DNA from: Nitratireductor mangrovi
GTDB lineage: Bacteria > Pseudomonadota > Alphaproteobacteria > Rhizobiales > Rhizobiaceae
NCBI RefSeq assembly: GCF_007922615.2
Contig: NZ_CP042301.2
Span: 806,001-870,000, forward strand
DNA: 64,000 bases
Reading direction: 5' to 3'
Shown here: in pieces, positions 1 through 9,387 of the stretch
How positions within the stretch are numbered: position 1 is the first letter of the stretch
Layout of the letters: every line of letters begins with the position of its first letter
Position numbers and translations under genes: made by a program
The notes under the pieces: generated by a model
What the model saw: the letters and a program-made list of their open reading frames with translations, nothing else
Told to the model about the DNA's origin: nothing
The model's database searches: none

Positions 1-32
1 TCGTGCCGTATCGACACCCGAGGGAGGAATTC

Positions 33-1373
33 ATGAATTTCGACAGACTGAACCGCCGCGGCTTCTTGAAGAGCAGCGCCGCAGTCGGCGCTGGCCTTGC
101 CTTGCCGACCATCTTCACCAGCGCGTCGCGCGCGCAGGACTATTGCAACATGCCGACCGGCGATTCGGTCGTCTTCGGCTTCAACGTGCCGCAGACCGGC
201 GCCTACGCGGACGAGGGCGCCGACGAGTTGCGCGCTTACGAACTTGCGGTCGAGCACCTCAACGGCGAGGGCGACGGCGGCATGCTCAACACCTTCTCTT
301 CGAAGGCGCTCGGCGGCAACGGCGTGCTGGGCAAGAAGGTCACCTTCGTGACTGGCGACACCCAGACCAAGTCCGATGCCGCGCGCGCTTCGGCCAAGCG
401 CATGATCGAAAACGACGGCGCGCTGATGATCACCGGCGGCTCGTCGTCGGGCGTGGCGATTGCCGTGCAGGGACTTTGCCAGGAAGCCGGCGTCATCTTC
501 ATGGCCGGCCTGACCCACTCCAACGACACCACCGGCAAGGACAAGCGCGCCAACGGTTTCCGGCACTTCTTCAATACCGAAATGACCGGCGCGGCACTTG
601 CTCCCGTGCTAAAGAACGCGTTCGGCACCGATCGCCGGGCCTACCACCTGACCGCCGACTACACCTGGGGCTGGTCTCAGGAAGGTTCGATCAAGAAGTA
701 CACCGAGCAACTCGGCTGGGAGACCGTGGAAGCGGTCCGCACCCCGCTGGGCGCCGGCGACTTCTCGCAGTTCATCACACCGGTTCTCAATTCGGGCGCC
801 GACGTGCTGGTGCTCAACCACTACGGCAAGGACATGGTGAACTCGCTGACCCAGGCCGTCCAGTTCGGGCTGCGCGACAAGCAGGCCAACGGCAAGGATT
901 TCCAGATCGTCGTGCCGCTGTTCTCGCGTCTGATGGCGCAGGGCGCCGGGGAGTCGATCAAGGGCATCTACGGTTCGACGAACTGGAACTGGTCGCTCGA
1001 GGACGACGGTTCCGCCGCGTTCGTCAAGTCGTTTGGCGAGAAGTATGGCTTCCCGCCGTCGCAGGCGGCGCACACCTGCTACTGCCAGGCTCTGCTCTAC
1101 GCCGATGCCTGCGAGCGGGCCGGCACCTTCAAGCCTTCCGAGGTGGGCAAGGCGCTCGAAGGTTTCGAGTTCGACGGCCTTGGCAATGGCCCGGTGCTTT
1201 ACCGTGCAGCCGATCACCAGTGCTTCAAGGACGTTCTTGTGGTGCAGGGCAAGGAAGCGCCTTCATCCAAGTTCGATCTGCTCGAGGTGGTTGAAGTCAC
1301 GCCGCGCGCGCAGGTCGAGTATGCGGCCGAAGAACTCGGCGGCGAACTCGGCCCGTATAACGACAACTGCTGA
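33..1373 (+). CDS. HAAT-family ABC transporter substrate-binding protein, Tat-type signal
   Basis: Periplasmic binding protein (446 aa) of a branched-chain amino acid/urea/amide type importer. The ATG at 33 has an AGGGAGG ribosome site 5-6 bases upstream; the frame is open further left but without another good start. The N-terminus carries a twin-arginine motif (N-R-R-G-F-L-K, residues 7-13), then a hydrophobic segment ending near S-R-A-Q, so export by Tat is inferred. The mature part has the Peripla_BP_6 style start (VVFGFNVPQTGAYADEG). Seven cysteines remain after the signal, including the last residue, which is many for this family. It heads an operon with LivH, LivM, LivG and LivF. The ligand cannot be read from sequence; amino acids, urea or short amides are all possible. 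Confidence 0.9.
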   Translation: MNFDRLNRRGFLKSSAAVGAGLALPTIFTSASRAQDYCNMPTGDSVVFGFNVPQTGAYADEGADELRAYELAVEHLNGEGDGGMLNTFSSKALGGNGVLGKKVTFVTGDTQTKSDAARASAKRMIENDGALMITGGSSSGVAIAVQGLCQEAGVIFMAGLTHSNDTTGKDKRANGFRHFFNTEMTGAALAPVLKNAFGTDRRAYHLTADYTWGWSQEGSIKKYTEQLGWETVEAVRTPLGAGDFSQFITPVLNSGADVLVLNHYGKDMVNSLTQAVQFGLRDKQANGKDFQIVVPLFSRLMAQGAGESIKGIYGSTNWNWSLEDDGSAAFVKSFGEKYGFPPSQAAHTCYCQALLYADACERAGTFKPSEVGKALEGFEFDGLGNGPVLYRAADHQCFKDVLVVQGKEAPSSKFDLLEVVEVTPRAQVEYAAEELGGELGPYNDNC

Positions 1374-1387
1374 TCTAACGAAACTGA

Positions 1388-1415
1388 GCCGGCCGCGCCC
1401 GAGGGGGCGGCCGGC
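1388..1415 (+). terminator. GC-rich hairpin between binding-protein and permease genes
   Basis: A 9-bp perfect stem (GCCGGCCGC at 1388-1396 with GCGGCCGGC at 1407-1415), further closed by C/G pairs inside. No T-run follows, so it is more likely a partial terminator or a 3' mRNA stabiliser that lets the binding protein be made in excess over the membrane genes. Confidence 0.55.
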
Positions 1416-1510
1416 CCCATGTGTTGCTTCGCCCGCCGTGGCGGGGCAACATTGCTCCGCGCGGTACAGGGCTGGGAGGCAGGAACGGTGGCGGCCGTTC
1501 CGAACGACTG

Positions 1511-2539
1511 ATGGACGCTATCTTTCTTCAGATATTGAACGGGCTGGACAAGGGCGGAGCCTATGCGCTGATCGCCCTGGGACTGACTCTCGTCTTCGGC
1601 ACGCTCGGCGTCGTCAACTTCGCGCATGGCGCATTGTTCATGCTCGGCGCCTTCTGCGCGGTGTCTCTGGAACGCCTTCTCAACCTCTCATACGAGCGCA
1701 TCAGCGAGACCGAGACCGACTTCCTCGGCAAGCCGCTGAAGGAGCAGATACCGTATCTGGCGGATTTCGTCGGCGAGGACTGGAGCGTCTTCCTCCGTGA
1801 TTACTCGGTGCCGATATCGATCCTCCTGGCGATCGTCGTCATGGGCCTGATCGGCATTGTCATGGAACGCGGCCTGATCAAGCATTTCTACCGTCGTCCG
1901 CACGCCGACCAGATTTTGGTCACCTTCGGCCTGGCGATCGTATTGCAGGAGATCGTGCGCCACTATTTCGGCGCCAATCCCATCCCGCAATCAGCGCCGT
2001 CGGACTTCGCCGGTGCCGCCAATGTCGGCAGTTGGCTGGGGCTCGGACCCAACGTCATCTATCCCTGGTGGCGACTGGTCTACTTCTTCTTCTCTGCGCT
2101 CGTCATCCTGCTGACCTTCGCCTTCCTGCAATTCACCACCTTCGGCATGGTGGTGCGTGCCGGGATGCAGGACCGCGAGACGGTCGGGCTGCTCGGCATC
2201 AATATCCAGCGGCGCTTCACGATCGTCTTCGCACTCGCTGCCGTCGTCGCCGGTGTGGCCGGCGCCATGTACACACCCATCCTGTCGCCCGACTACCACA
2301 TGGGCATGGACTTCCTTGTCCTCTCCTTCGTGGTGGTCGTCGTGGGCGGCATGGGTTCACTCGGGGGCGCCGTCCTGGCGGGTTTCCTGCTCGGCATTCT
2401 GCAAAGCTTCGCGGCAATGAATGTCATCCAGGATCTTGTCCCCGGCATAAGTCAGATCATCGTCTATCTGGTGGCGGTCGTCGTGCTTCTGACGCTGCCG
2501 CGCGGCCTGATGGGACGCAAAGGCGTGATGGAGGACTGA
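1511..2539 (+). CDS. livH: Branched-chain amino acid-type ABC permease, LivH-like
   Basis: Inner-membrane permease (342 aa) of the first HAAT importer. The N-terminus shows the family pattern: helix, then GGAYALIALGLTLVFG and the conserved VNFAHG motif near residues 33-38. About eight hydrophobic segments follow, with the cytoplasmic loop (GLLGINIQRR) that contacts the ATPase and the conserved VVVVGGMGSLGGA stretch near the C-terminus. The ATG at 1511 was chosen because upstream sequence does not resemble the family; no strong Shine-Dalgarno is seen. It lies downstream of the binding protein, separated by a hairpin, and 3 bases before livM. It pairs with LivM to form the channel. Confidence 0.93.
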   Translation: MDAIFLQILNGLDKGGAYALIALGLTLVFGTLGVVNFAHGALFMLGAFCAVSLERLLNLSYERISETETDFLGKPLKEQIPYLADFVGEDWSVFLRDYSVPISILLAIVVMGLIGIVMERGLIKHFYRRPHADQILVTFGLAIVLQEIVRHYFGANPIPQSAPSDFAGAANVGSWLGLGPNVIYPWWRLVYFFFSALVILLTFAFLQFTTFGMVVRAGMQDRETVGLLGINIQRRFTIVFALAAVVAGVAGAMYTPILSPDYHMGMDFLVLSFVVVVVGGMGSLGGAVLAGFLLGILQSFAAMNVIQDLVPGISQIIVYLVAVVVLLTLPRGLMGRKGVMED

Positions 2540-2542
2540 GCC

Positions 2543-3751
2543 TTGCGGAACAATCCGGTTTTCAAGGACACGCTCGTCCTCATCTGCTTCGCGGTGGTGA
2601 TCCTGTCGCTGCCATGGCTGCTGATACCGATCGGCGCCGACTATCCCGATCTGCTGCAGAAGATCGCGATCTTCGGCATCTTCGCGATCGGCTTCAACAT
2701 CCTGTTCGGGCTGACCGGGTACCTGTCTTTCGGCCACGCGGCCTTCATAGGCGTCGGCTCCTATACCGCACTTTGGAGCTTCAAGCTGCTCACGATGAAC
2801 GTCCTGCCGGCGATCATCTTCGCGGTGATCGTGGCTGGCATCTTTGCGTTGCTGATAGGGTATGTGTCGCTGCGCCGCTCCGGCATCTACTTCTCGATCC
2901 TGACCCTTGCCTTCGCCCAGATGTGCTACAGCCTCGCCTATTCGGTGCTGACGCCGATCACCAACGGCGAGACCGGCTTGCAGACGCGCGCGATCAGGTC
3001 GAACCCCGAGACGTCGCTCCTCGACGGCGACATCCGCATCATCGACCAGGCACTGGGCATCCAGGAGATCGGTGTGCCGACGACCAATTTCTTCGGCCTC
3101 GACATGAGTGGCTATTCGGGCTTCTTCTTCTGCGCCGTCATCCTGATCATTTGCTTCTTCATCGCCCAGTGCATTACCCGGTCCAATTTCGGCATGATGC
3201 TGAAAGCGATCAAATCGAACCAGAACCGGCTCAACTACACGGGCATCCACACGCGCCCCTACCTGATCGCCGCTTTCGTGATCTCCGGCATGTATGCCGG
3301 CCTCGCCGGCGCGCTGATGGCGGTTACCGATCCGATCGCAGGCGCGGAACGCATGCAATGGACCGCGTCAGGTGAAGTGGTCCTCATGACCATCCTTGGC
3401 GGCGTCGGCACGCTGGTCGGCCCTGTTCTGGGCGCCGCGCTGATCAAATATGCCGAGCAGAAAGTCTCGTCCTGGAACGAAGGCATCCTGTCCGACTTCT
3501 TTTCCTTCCTGCCCGAGCCGGTCCAGGAGTTCCTGGTGTCGTTCACCTCGCTATTCGTCGGCGAGGGCTGGCACATGGCGCTTGGTTTGATGTTCATGGT
3601 GATTGTCATCTTCCTTCCGGGCGGCCTGATGGAAGGTTTCCGCAGGCTGTCCGCCGCCTTCCGCCGGCCGCAGAACCGCGAGACGGCCCCTCGCCAAGCC
3701 GGCAAGCCGAGCGATGCGGGGGCAACCAACAGTCCGCAGCCGGCCGAATGA
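2543..3751 (+). CDS. livM: Branched-chain amino acid-type ABC permease, LivM-like
   Basis: Second inner-membrane permease subunit (402 aa). It begins with TTG at 2543, preceded by GGAGGACTGAG that overlaps the end of livH. It contains the LivM hallmarks [17 protein letters not shown] (about residues 55-71) and the late [17 protein letters not shown] segment. It is longer than a typical 300-330 aa LivM: an insert around residues 135-175 carries charged residues, and the C-terminal tail of about 40 residues is polar and proline-rich (residues ~365-402). Function with LivH, LivG and LivF is inferred from the operon. Translation from the weak TTG start may lower its level relative to the binding protein. 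Confidence 0.92.
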   Translation: MRNNPVFKDTLVLICFAVVILSLPWLLIPIGADYPDLLQKIAIFGIFAIGFNILFGLTGYLSFGHAAFIGVGSYTALWSFKLLTMNVLPAIIFAVIVAGIFALLIGYVSLRRSGIYFSILTLAFAQMCYSLAYSVLTPITNGETGLQTRAIRSNPETSLLDGDIRIIDQALGIQEIGVPTTNFFGLDMSGYSGFFFCAVILIICFFIAQCITRSNFGMMLKAIKSNQNRLNYTGIHTRPYLIAAFVISGMYAGLAGALMAVTDPIAGAERMQWTASGEVVLMTILGGVGTLVGPVLGAALIKYAEQKVSSWNEGILSDFFSFLPEPVQEFLVSFTSLFVGEGWHMALGLMFMVIVIFLPGGLMEGFRRLSAAFRRPQNRETAPRQAGKPSDAGATNSPQPAE

Positions 3752-3783
3752 GGAATTGATCGCTTGTCAGTGGGGATATCGAC

Positions 3784-4599
3784 GTGAACGTCGCGGCACT
3801 AAGAACCGAGGAAACTGCGCGTGAGTTCGAGCGCGGCACGCCCAACGCCGTCCTGCATATCGACGACGTACACAAGAGCTTTGCTGGACTGCACGCCCTG
3901 TCCGATGTGGACCTGGAGGTTCGGCAGGGCGAAACGCATGCAATCATCGGCCCGAATGGCGCCGGCAAATCGACGTTGCTCAATGTCTGCGTCGGCCGGC
4001 TCAAGCCCGACCGGGGTGCGGTCGTCTTCGACGGCACGGTCCTGACCGGGAAATCCCCGCACGAGATCAATCAACTCGGCGTCGCCCGCGTCTTCCAGAC
4101 ACCCGAGGTCTTTCCCGACCTGACCGCGCGCGAAAACGTCATGGTGTCGGCGCTTTCGAAACGCGACGGGCATTTTCGTCTCAACCCGTTCAGCAATTTC
4201 TCCCGTGAGAAGGAGATTCGCGACGAAGCCGACAGTGTCTTGGAAAGCGTCGGTCTTCACGCCCATTTCGACGTGGCGGCATCGTCGATGTCGCGCGGCG
4301 ACAAGCGTCGGCTCGAACTGGCGATGGGACTGATCCAGCACCCCAAGCTGCTGCTGCTCGACGAACCGACCGCCGGCATGGCGCGCCATGACACGAACGC
4401 GACGATCGATCTCCTCAAGAAAATCAAGGAAGCCGGCCTGACCAAGGTCATCATCGAACACGACATGCACGTGGTCTTCTCGCTGGCCGATCGCATCAGC
4501 GTGCTCGCCGGCGGCCGGATCATCGCGCAGGGCACGCCGGAGGAAATCAAGAACAATCCGAAGGTGAAGGAAGCCTATCTGGGGGACGAAGAGGTATGA
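3784..4599 (+). CDS. livG: Branched-chain amino acid-type ABC ATPase, LivG-like
   Basis: Cytoplasmic ATP-binding subunit (271 aa). Walker A is GPNGAGKST (56-64), the signature is SMSRGDK (168-174, a departure from LSGGQ but within the range seen in LivG), Walker B is LLLLDE (189-194), and the H-loop is I-E-H-D with His226. The GTG at 3784 gives an N-terminal extension of about 25 residues before the ABC core. Its first five residues, MNVAA, are the same as those of the next protein. It overlaps livF by 4 bases (ATGA), so translation is probably coupled. It powers import through LivH and LivM. Confidence 0.92.
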   Translation: MNVAALRTEETAREFERGTPNAVLHIDDVHKSFAGLHALSDVDLEVRQGETHAIIGPNGAGKSTLLNVCVGRLKPDRGAVVFDGTVLTGKSPHEINQLGVARVFQTPEVFPDLTARENVMVSALSKRDGHFRLNPFSNFSREKEIRDEADSVLESVGLHAHFDVAASSMSRGDKRRLELAMGLIQHPKLLLLDEPTAGMARHDTNATIDLLKKIKEAGLTKVIIEHDMHVVFSLADRISVLAGGRIIAQGTPEEIKNNPKVKEAYLGDEEV

Positions 4600-5357
4600 A
4601 CGTAGCCGCTCCCCAAAGCCGGTCGATCGCCGAGATCGCGCGCGACCCGCGCCAGCGTTACTTCTCGGTACGCGGTCTTAAGGCCTACTACGGCGACAGC
4701 TACATCGTTCAGGACGTGTCTTTCGACGTCAACGAGGGAGAAATCCTTGCGCTGCTCGGCCGCAACGGCGCCGGCAAGACCTCGACGCTGCGAACCATCG
4801 CCAGAACCGAAAGCCCGGAACTGCGCAGCGGTCAGATCTGGCTGCAGGGGCAGGGCCTGCACGAGATGGAATCCTACCAGGCAGCCGAACTCGGCGTGCA
4901 GCTGGTCCCCGAGGATCGACGCATCATCCCCGGCATGACGGTCGAGGAGAATCTCGACCTGGCGCGGATCTCGGGCAAGGCCGGCTGGGACTACGAGCGC
5001 ATCTACGCGCTGTTTCCGCGCCTCAAGGAGCGGCGCCGGCAGGAGGGCACAACTTTGTCGGGCGGTGAGCAGCAGATGCTGGCGATCAGCCGGGCACTGG
5101 CACGCGACATCAAACTGCTGCTTCTCGACGAGCCTTATGAAGGCCTCGCGCCGGTCGTGCGCCACGACATCGAAAAGGCGCTCATCGAAATTCGCACAGC
5201 CGGCATCACAACGATCCTGGTTGAACAGAATGCCGTGGCGGCGCTGAAGCTCGCCGACCGCGCAATCATCCTCGACACGGGCGAGATCGCTTTCTCAGGT
5301 TCTGCCGGGCAAGTCCTCGAAAACGAGGCGCTTCGCCACGAGTACCTCGCCATCTGA
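4596..5357 (+). CDS. livF: Branched-chain amino acid-type ABC ATPase, LivF-like
   Basis: Second ATPase (253 aa) of the first HAAT importer. Walker A is GRNGAGKT (55-62), the signature LSGGEQQ begins at 154, Walker B LLLLDE is 174-179, and the LivF-type V-E-Q-N replaces the H-loop histidine. An N-terminal extension of about 23 residues precedes the domain and starts MNVAA like LivG. The ATG sits inside the livG stop (ATGA). It is the last gene of the operon and converges on the polysaccharide locus with a gap of only 17 bases, in which no terminator was recognised. Confidence 0.93.
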   Translation: MNVAAPQSRSIAEIARDPRQRYFSVRGLKAYYGDSYIVQDVSFDVNEGEILALLGRNGAGKTSTLRTIARTESPELRSGQIWLQGQGLHEMESYQAAELGVQLVPEDRRIIPGMTVEENLDLARISGKAGWDYERIYALFPRLKERRRQEGTTLSGGEQQMLAISRALARDIKLLLLDEPYEGLAPVVRHDIEKALIEIRTAGITTILVEQNAVAALKLADRAIILDTGEIAFSGSAGQVLENEALRHEYLAI

Positions 5358-5374
5358 TAGGGCGAGGACGGCTT

Positions 5375-6607
5375 TCAGCGCCGCCGTGCCAGATGCTCGC
5401 GGCGGTATTCGATTGCGATGCCGCCCCAGACCAGCCCGAGAAGCAGATAGAAGTGGCGCCAGTGGTCGGTATCGATCACGGTGCCAAGCAGGATGTGGCC
5501 GACCAGCACGACGTAGGCGCACAGGAAATAGGGCTGCCACGGCCGATCGCGAAACAGGATGCGCAGGCCGGCCGCCAGCGTCCAGCCGATCAGCGTGACA
5601 TAGGCCACGAATCCGAGCCAGGAATAGTCAAGCAGCGCCTTGAGCCAGATGTTGTGGGTGTCCTCGCCATAGATCTGGCCGAAGACCAGCGGGCCAATGC
5701 CGAGCGGGTGTTCCATCGCCATGGCAAAACCGATGGCATGCCGCGCGAAGCGGCCAAGCCGAGCGCCGTCATACTCCTGCACCAGCCGGGCGCGCGCTTC
5801 GAAGAGCTCGGCGATCGCCGGGATCTGCAGCGCGACGATCAGGCCCACGATCAATAATGTGAGCGCCAGGCCCGACATCAGGATGATCCTGAACCGGAAA
5901 GTTCCACTGCGATGCTGGATGAACACGGCCAGCGTCAGGAAGATCGCCGAGAAGGCGAACAGTCCCCAGGCGCCGCGTGAGAACGACAGAAGGACACCGA
6001 GCGTTATCACCAAGAGCAGCAGGGCCTGCACTGCCATGCGGTCCAGTGGGCCGGTCAGGACCCGGTGAAGCAGATAGATGGCGGGCAGCGTGATGAACGG
6101 CCCGAACACGTTCGGATCCTCGAAAACGCCCGCCGCGCGTTCGTAGCGGGTGAACATCTCCGAACCCGGAAAGGCGTTGAAATAGCCAAGAATGCCGAGC
6201 GCCGCGGTGGAGACCGCCGCCGCCATCCACGACAGAAAGATCAGCCGGAAAAAGCGCGGCTCGCGTTCGAGGATCGCGGCAAAGAAGACAGCGGTCAGCG
6301 CGAGGAAAACGGAGACGGCAAGGTAGAGCGGCGTGTCGCGGATTGCCGACATCTGCAGCATGGAGATCATGCCGCCGATATTGAAGACCAGCAGCAACGC
6401 CAGGAGCGGCGCGATGCCGCGGGAGATACGCAGTCCGAACAGCGCCCAGATCGGGATCAGGACCACCATGTAGAGTTCGTAAGGGGCAGGCTCGCGGATG
6501 ACGAAGCCGGACAGGAAAACACCGATTGCGATCGCTGCCGAAGCCAGCATGGCGACCAGCTTCGCGTTGATCGCCTGGCGCGCAATCCCGGTGTCGAGCG
6601 TGGTCAA
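5375..6607 (-). CDS. O-antigen ligase/Wzy-like polymerase, membrane protein
   Basis: A 410-residue protein dominated by hydrophobic helices (about ten to twelve). A large soluble stretch near residues 245-300 contains the E-H-P-L-G-I-G-P segment and a downstream D-T-H-N-I-W-L motif, typical of the Wzy_C/O-antigen ligase family. It probably polymerises or transfers exopolysaccharide repeat units at the periplasmic face. The TTG start at 6607 overlaps the stop of the upstream transferase by 4 bases (TTGA). Frame continues further upstream, but that part lies inside the transferase gene and is not protein-like. Polymerase versus ligase cannot be decided from sequence. Confidence 0.8.
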   Translation of the reverse strand: MTTLDTGIARQAINAKLVAMLASAAIAIGVFLSGFVIREPAPYELYMVVLIPIWALFGLRISRGIAPLLALLLVFNIGGMISMLQMSAIRDTPLYLAVSVFLALTAVFFAAILEREPRFFRLIFLSWMAAAVSTAALGILGYFNAFPGSEMFTRYERAAGVFEDPNVFGPFITLPAIYLLHRVLTGPLDRMAVQALLLLVITLGVLLSFSRGAWGLFAFSAIFLTLAVFIQHRSGTFRFRIILMSGLALTLLIVGLIVALQIPAIAELFEARARLVQEYDGARLGRFARHAIGFAMAMEHPLGIGPLVFGQIYGEDTHNIWLKALLDYSWLGFVAYVTLIGWTLAAGLRILFRDRPWQPYFLCAYVVLVGHILLGTVIDTDHWRHFYLLLGLVWGGIAIEYRREHLARRR

Positions 6608-8139
6608 TAGGCGGCTTCCGTCTTCAACAGTCGGATCGGCGTCAGAAGCAGGATCTTGAGGTCGAACCAGAGCGACCAGTTCTCGATGTAATAGAGGTCG
6701 TACTCGGTCCGCATCTTGATCTTCTCGTCGGTGTCGACCTCGCCGCGCCAGCCATTGATCTGCGCCCAGCCGGTGACGCCGGGCTTGACCCGGTGCCGGG
6801 CGAAATAGCCGTCGACCACCTCGTTGTAGAGAAGGTTGTGCGACTGCGCGGCGACCGCGTGCGGGCGCGGACCGACCAGCGACAGGCTGCCGACCAGCGA
6901 GTTGAAGAACTGCGGCAACTCGTCGATCGATGTCTTGCGGATGATGCGTCCGACGCGGGTGACGCGCGGATCGTTCTTGGTCACGGCCTGGCGTGCCGTC
7001 GGGTCGCACTGCTCCGTGTACATCGAGCGGAACTTGAGAACCTCGATTTCCTCGTTGTTGAAGCCGTGCCGTTTCTGGCGGAACAGCACCGGGCCTTTGC
7101 TGTCGAGCTTGATGGCGAGCGCCGTCGCGATCATCACCGGAGCGAACAGGACGATGCCGAAAAGGCTGAAGACGATGTCGAAGGCGCGCTTGGCGACCGA
7201 ATCCCAGTCGTTGATCGGCTTGTCGAAGATATCGAGCAGCGGTACGGACCCAATGAAGGAATAGGCGCGCGGACGAAACCGCAGCGCGCTCGAATGGGCT
7301 GAAAGGCGGATGTCGACGGGCAGCACCCAAAGCCGCTTCAACATTGAGAGCACGCGCTGTTCAGCGGTGATCGGCAGCGACACGATCAGCATGTCGATGC
7401 GTGCGATCCGCGCGAATTCAAGCAGTTCGGCGATGGTTCCGAGCTTGGGATAGCCAGCGACGATCGGCGGCGAGCGACGGTCGTCGCGGTCGTCGAAGAT
7501 GCCGCAGATGCGGATATCGTTGAAGGGCTGGCGCTCCAGCGAGCGGATCAGATGTTCGGCTGCGGTTCCGCCGCCGACGATGACGGCGCGCCTTTCCATG
7601 ACGCCGTTGCGGGCCCAGCGGCGGATCAGCCTGGACATGACGAAGCGCAGCGCGAGCACACAGGCGAGGCCGCAAACAAACCAGCCAGCGAACCAGAAGC
7701 GCGAAAACTCGGACGAGTTCTTCATGAAAAAGCCGGCAAGCGCCATCAGTGCGAAGGTGCCGGACCAGAACAGCACGATCCGTCCGGCGTAGCGTAGCGG
7801 GCTGCGCAGCGCGGCGATCTGATAGGCGTGGGCGAACTCAAGCAGCACCACCGCGCACAGCGACCCGCCGACGATGACCGCAGGGTATTCCCAATAGAGG
7901 TGGGTCTGGAAGCCGACGTAGTAGGCATACATCAGCGCTCCGGAGAGCGCGAAGATCGCGAACTCCACCAGTCGCAGGATGCCCATGACCATCACCGGGG
8001 ACATGGTGTCGCGGCGATACTGGCTGGCGATCGTGCGTGCGGTGTCGCCCAAGGCGGCCGTCTCGCGCGACGCGCCGCCGTCGTCGAAGTCTCGGACGGC
8101 GTCGATCGTGTAGCGGTGTTTTGGATCGACCTTGTTCAT
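6604..8139 (-). CDS. Undecaprenyl-phosphate sugar phosphotransferase, WcaJ/ExoY-like
   Basis: A 511-aa polyprenyl glycosylphosphotransferase that attaches the first sugar-1-phosphate to undecaprenyl phosphate. The architecture is full length: four N-terminal hydrophobic helices (about 50-165), a nucleotide-fold middle domain (R-A-V-I-V-G-G-G-T-A-A near 184-194), a membrane re-entrant helix (319-345), and the C-terminal catalytic domain. That domain has KFRSMYT (369-375), SIDELPQFFN (404-413) and LVGPRP (421-426). The Asp-Glu pair of the SIDELPQ motif is present. It heads, or sits within, a - strand exopolysaccharide group and is translationally coupled to the Wzy-like gene. Glucose or galactose specificity is not readable. 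Confidence 0.92.
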   Translation of the reverse strand: MNKVDPKHRYTIDAVRDFDDGGASRETAALGDTARTIASQYRRDTMSPVMVMGILRLVEFAIFALSGALMYAYYVGFQTHLYWEYPAVIVGGSLCAVVLLEFAHAYQIAALRSPLRYAGRIVLFWSGTFALMALAGFFMKNSSEFSRFWFAGWFVCGLACVLALRFVMSRLIRRWARNGVMERRAVIVGGGTAAEHLIRSLERQPFNDIRICGIFDDRDDRRSPPIVAGYPKLGTIAELLEFARIARIDMLIVSLPITAEQRVLSMLKRLWVLPVDIRLSAHSSALRFRPRAYSFIGSVPLLDIFDKPINDWDSVAKRAFDIVFSLFGIVLFAPVMIATALAIKLDSKGPVLFRQKRHGFNNEEIEVLKFRSMYTEQCDPTARQAVTKNDPRVTRVGRIIRKTSIDELPQFFNSLVGSLSLVGPRPHAVAAQSHNLLYNEVVDGYFARHRVKPGVTGWAQINGWRGEVDTDEKIKMRTEYDLYYIENWSLWFDLKILLLTPIRLLKTEAAY

Positions 8140-8232
8140 CGCAAACGCCTCATGCGCTTCGATGCCCTATCAGCAAGCTGCTAAGATTCCCTTGATGGGG
8201 CTGCTCGCATTGCGGTCAAAGATTTCTTTCCG

Positions 8233-9387
8233 TCAGACTTTCGCCAGGGCATCGAAGTAGATTTTCTCGATCTTCGCGGCCATCGCCGGAGCGCTGAAAT
8301 GGTCTTTCAGGAAATCACGGCCAGGCATTGAAGTGGCATAGGTGGTTTCGTCGGAAAGCGCCTCCGCCATCTTGGTCGCGATCGCGTCGGCGTCGGGCTG
8401 GACGAGCGCAGTCGTCGCCTCGGCGAAGATCTCCGGGATGCCGCCGACCGCGCTGACGATCATCGGCTTGCCGGCTCCGAGCGCTTCGATGACGATATAG
8501 GGCATGGCTTCGGCGCGCGAGGGCACCACCACGGCACGCGCAAGCGCAAACGCTTTACGCGCAGGCATCGGCATCAGAAAGCGGGCGCGATCGGCCAGAC
8601 CCAACTCGGCGACCCGCGCAATGCAGCGTTCGCGGTCGTCTCCGTCGCCGACCATGACGGCGGAGAGCCGCCGGCCGAGGCGCTTCTCTGCTTGCGCAAG
8701 GGCTTCGATGAAGAGATCCGGGCCCTTCAGGTTACGCATCATGCCGATGTAGAGAAAATCCGCCGCGTCCGGGTTTGCTGGGACGGGCTCGAATTCCTCC
8801 TCGCGGATGCCGTTATAGACCACCGTGTGAGGGGCGCGCGGCTCGCCGACCTTGCGCCGGAACATGCTGCGCTCCTCTTCCGAGACGAAGAGCAGATGAT
8901 CCGACCAGCGCGCCATCATGGCTTCCAGCAGGAAGAAGAAGCGGCCCGTAAGCGATTTCTCGTCATAGTGCAGGCTGCCGCCATGCGGTGAATAGAGGCG
9001 GGCTACGCGAGACCTGGATACCCGCAGCATCGAGCCGAAAACGCGCGCATAAACGCCTCCCTTGGCGCCGTGTCCGTGCAGTATGTCCGGCTGCAATTTC
9101 TTGATGAGTCTGAATGTCCTGGCGGCCGATGCGAGATCGCCGGGGCCGATGTGGCGCTGCATCGGCGTGCGCGCCACGCCCAGGGGCAACCGGTCGGCGA
9201 TCTGCTCGAAAAGCTGCGCCTCGTAATCGCCGCCTGTTGTTGAATCGCAGACGATGCCAACCTGGTGTCCAGCCGCAACCTGGGCTTCGCTGAGGTCACG
9301 CACGTGCCGGAAGATGCCGCCGACCGGCGAGCGGAAACAGTGCACGATGCGAAGACTGGAAGTCACCGGGCTGCCGCTCACGGCCAA
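8233..9387 (-). CDS. Glycosyltransferase family 4 protein
   Basis: A 384-aa GT-B glycosyltransferase, probably adding a sugar to the growing exopolysaccharide repeat in the cytoplasm. The N-terminal half has the glycine-rich G-G-I-F-R-H-V loop used by GT4 enzymes. The C-terminal half has the family motif E-A-M-P-Y-I-V-I-E (E-x7-E, about 297-305) in the sugar-nucleotide site. The longest start is TTG at 9387, directly after the stop of the export-protein gene; GTG at 9381 is an alternative. It lies 93 bases upstream of the transferase gene on the same strand. Donor and acceptor cannot be assigned. Confidence 0.88.
   Translation of the reverse strand: MAVSGSPVTSSLRIVHCFRSPVGGIFRHVRDLSEAQVAAGHQVGIVCDSTTGGDYEAQLFEQIADRLPLGVARTPMQRHIGPGDLASAARTFRLIKKLQPDILHGHGAKGGVYARVFGSMLRVSRSRVARLYSPHGGSLHYDEKSLTGRFFFLLEAMMARWSDHLLFVSEEERSMFRRKVGEPRAPHTVVYNGIREEEFEPVPANPDAADFLYIGMMRNLKGPDLFIEALAQAEKRLGRRLSAVMVGDGDDRERCIARVAELGLADRARFLMPMPARKAFALARAVVVPSRAEAMPYIVIEALGAGKPMIVSAVGGIPEIFAEATTALVQPDADAIATKMAEALSDETTYATSMPGRDFLKDHFSAPAMAAKIEKIYFDALAKV

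Noticed and set aside
6608..7330. N-terminal extension of the Wzy-like protein
   Set aside because: It lies inside the transferase gene in another frame and has no membrane-protein character.
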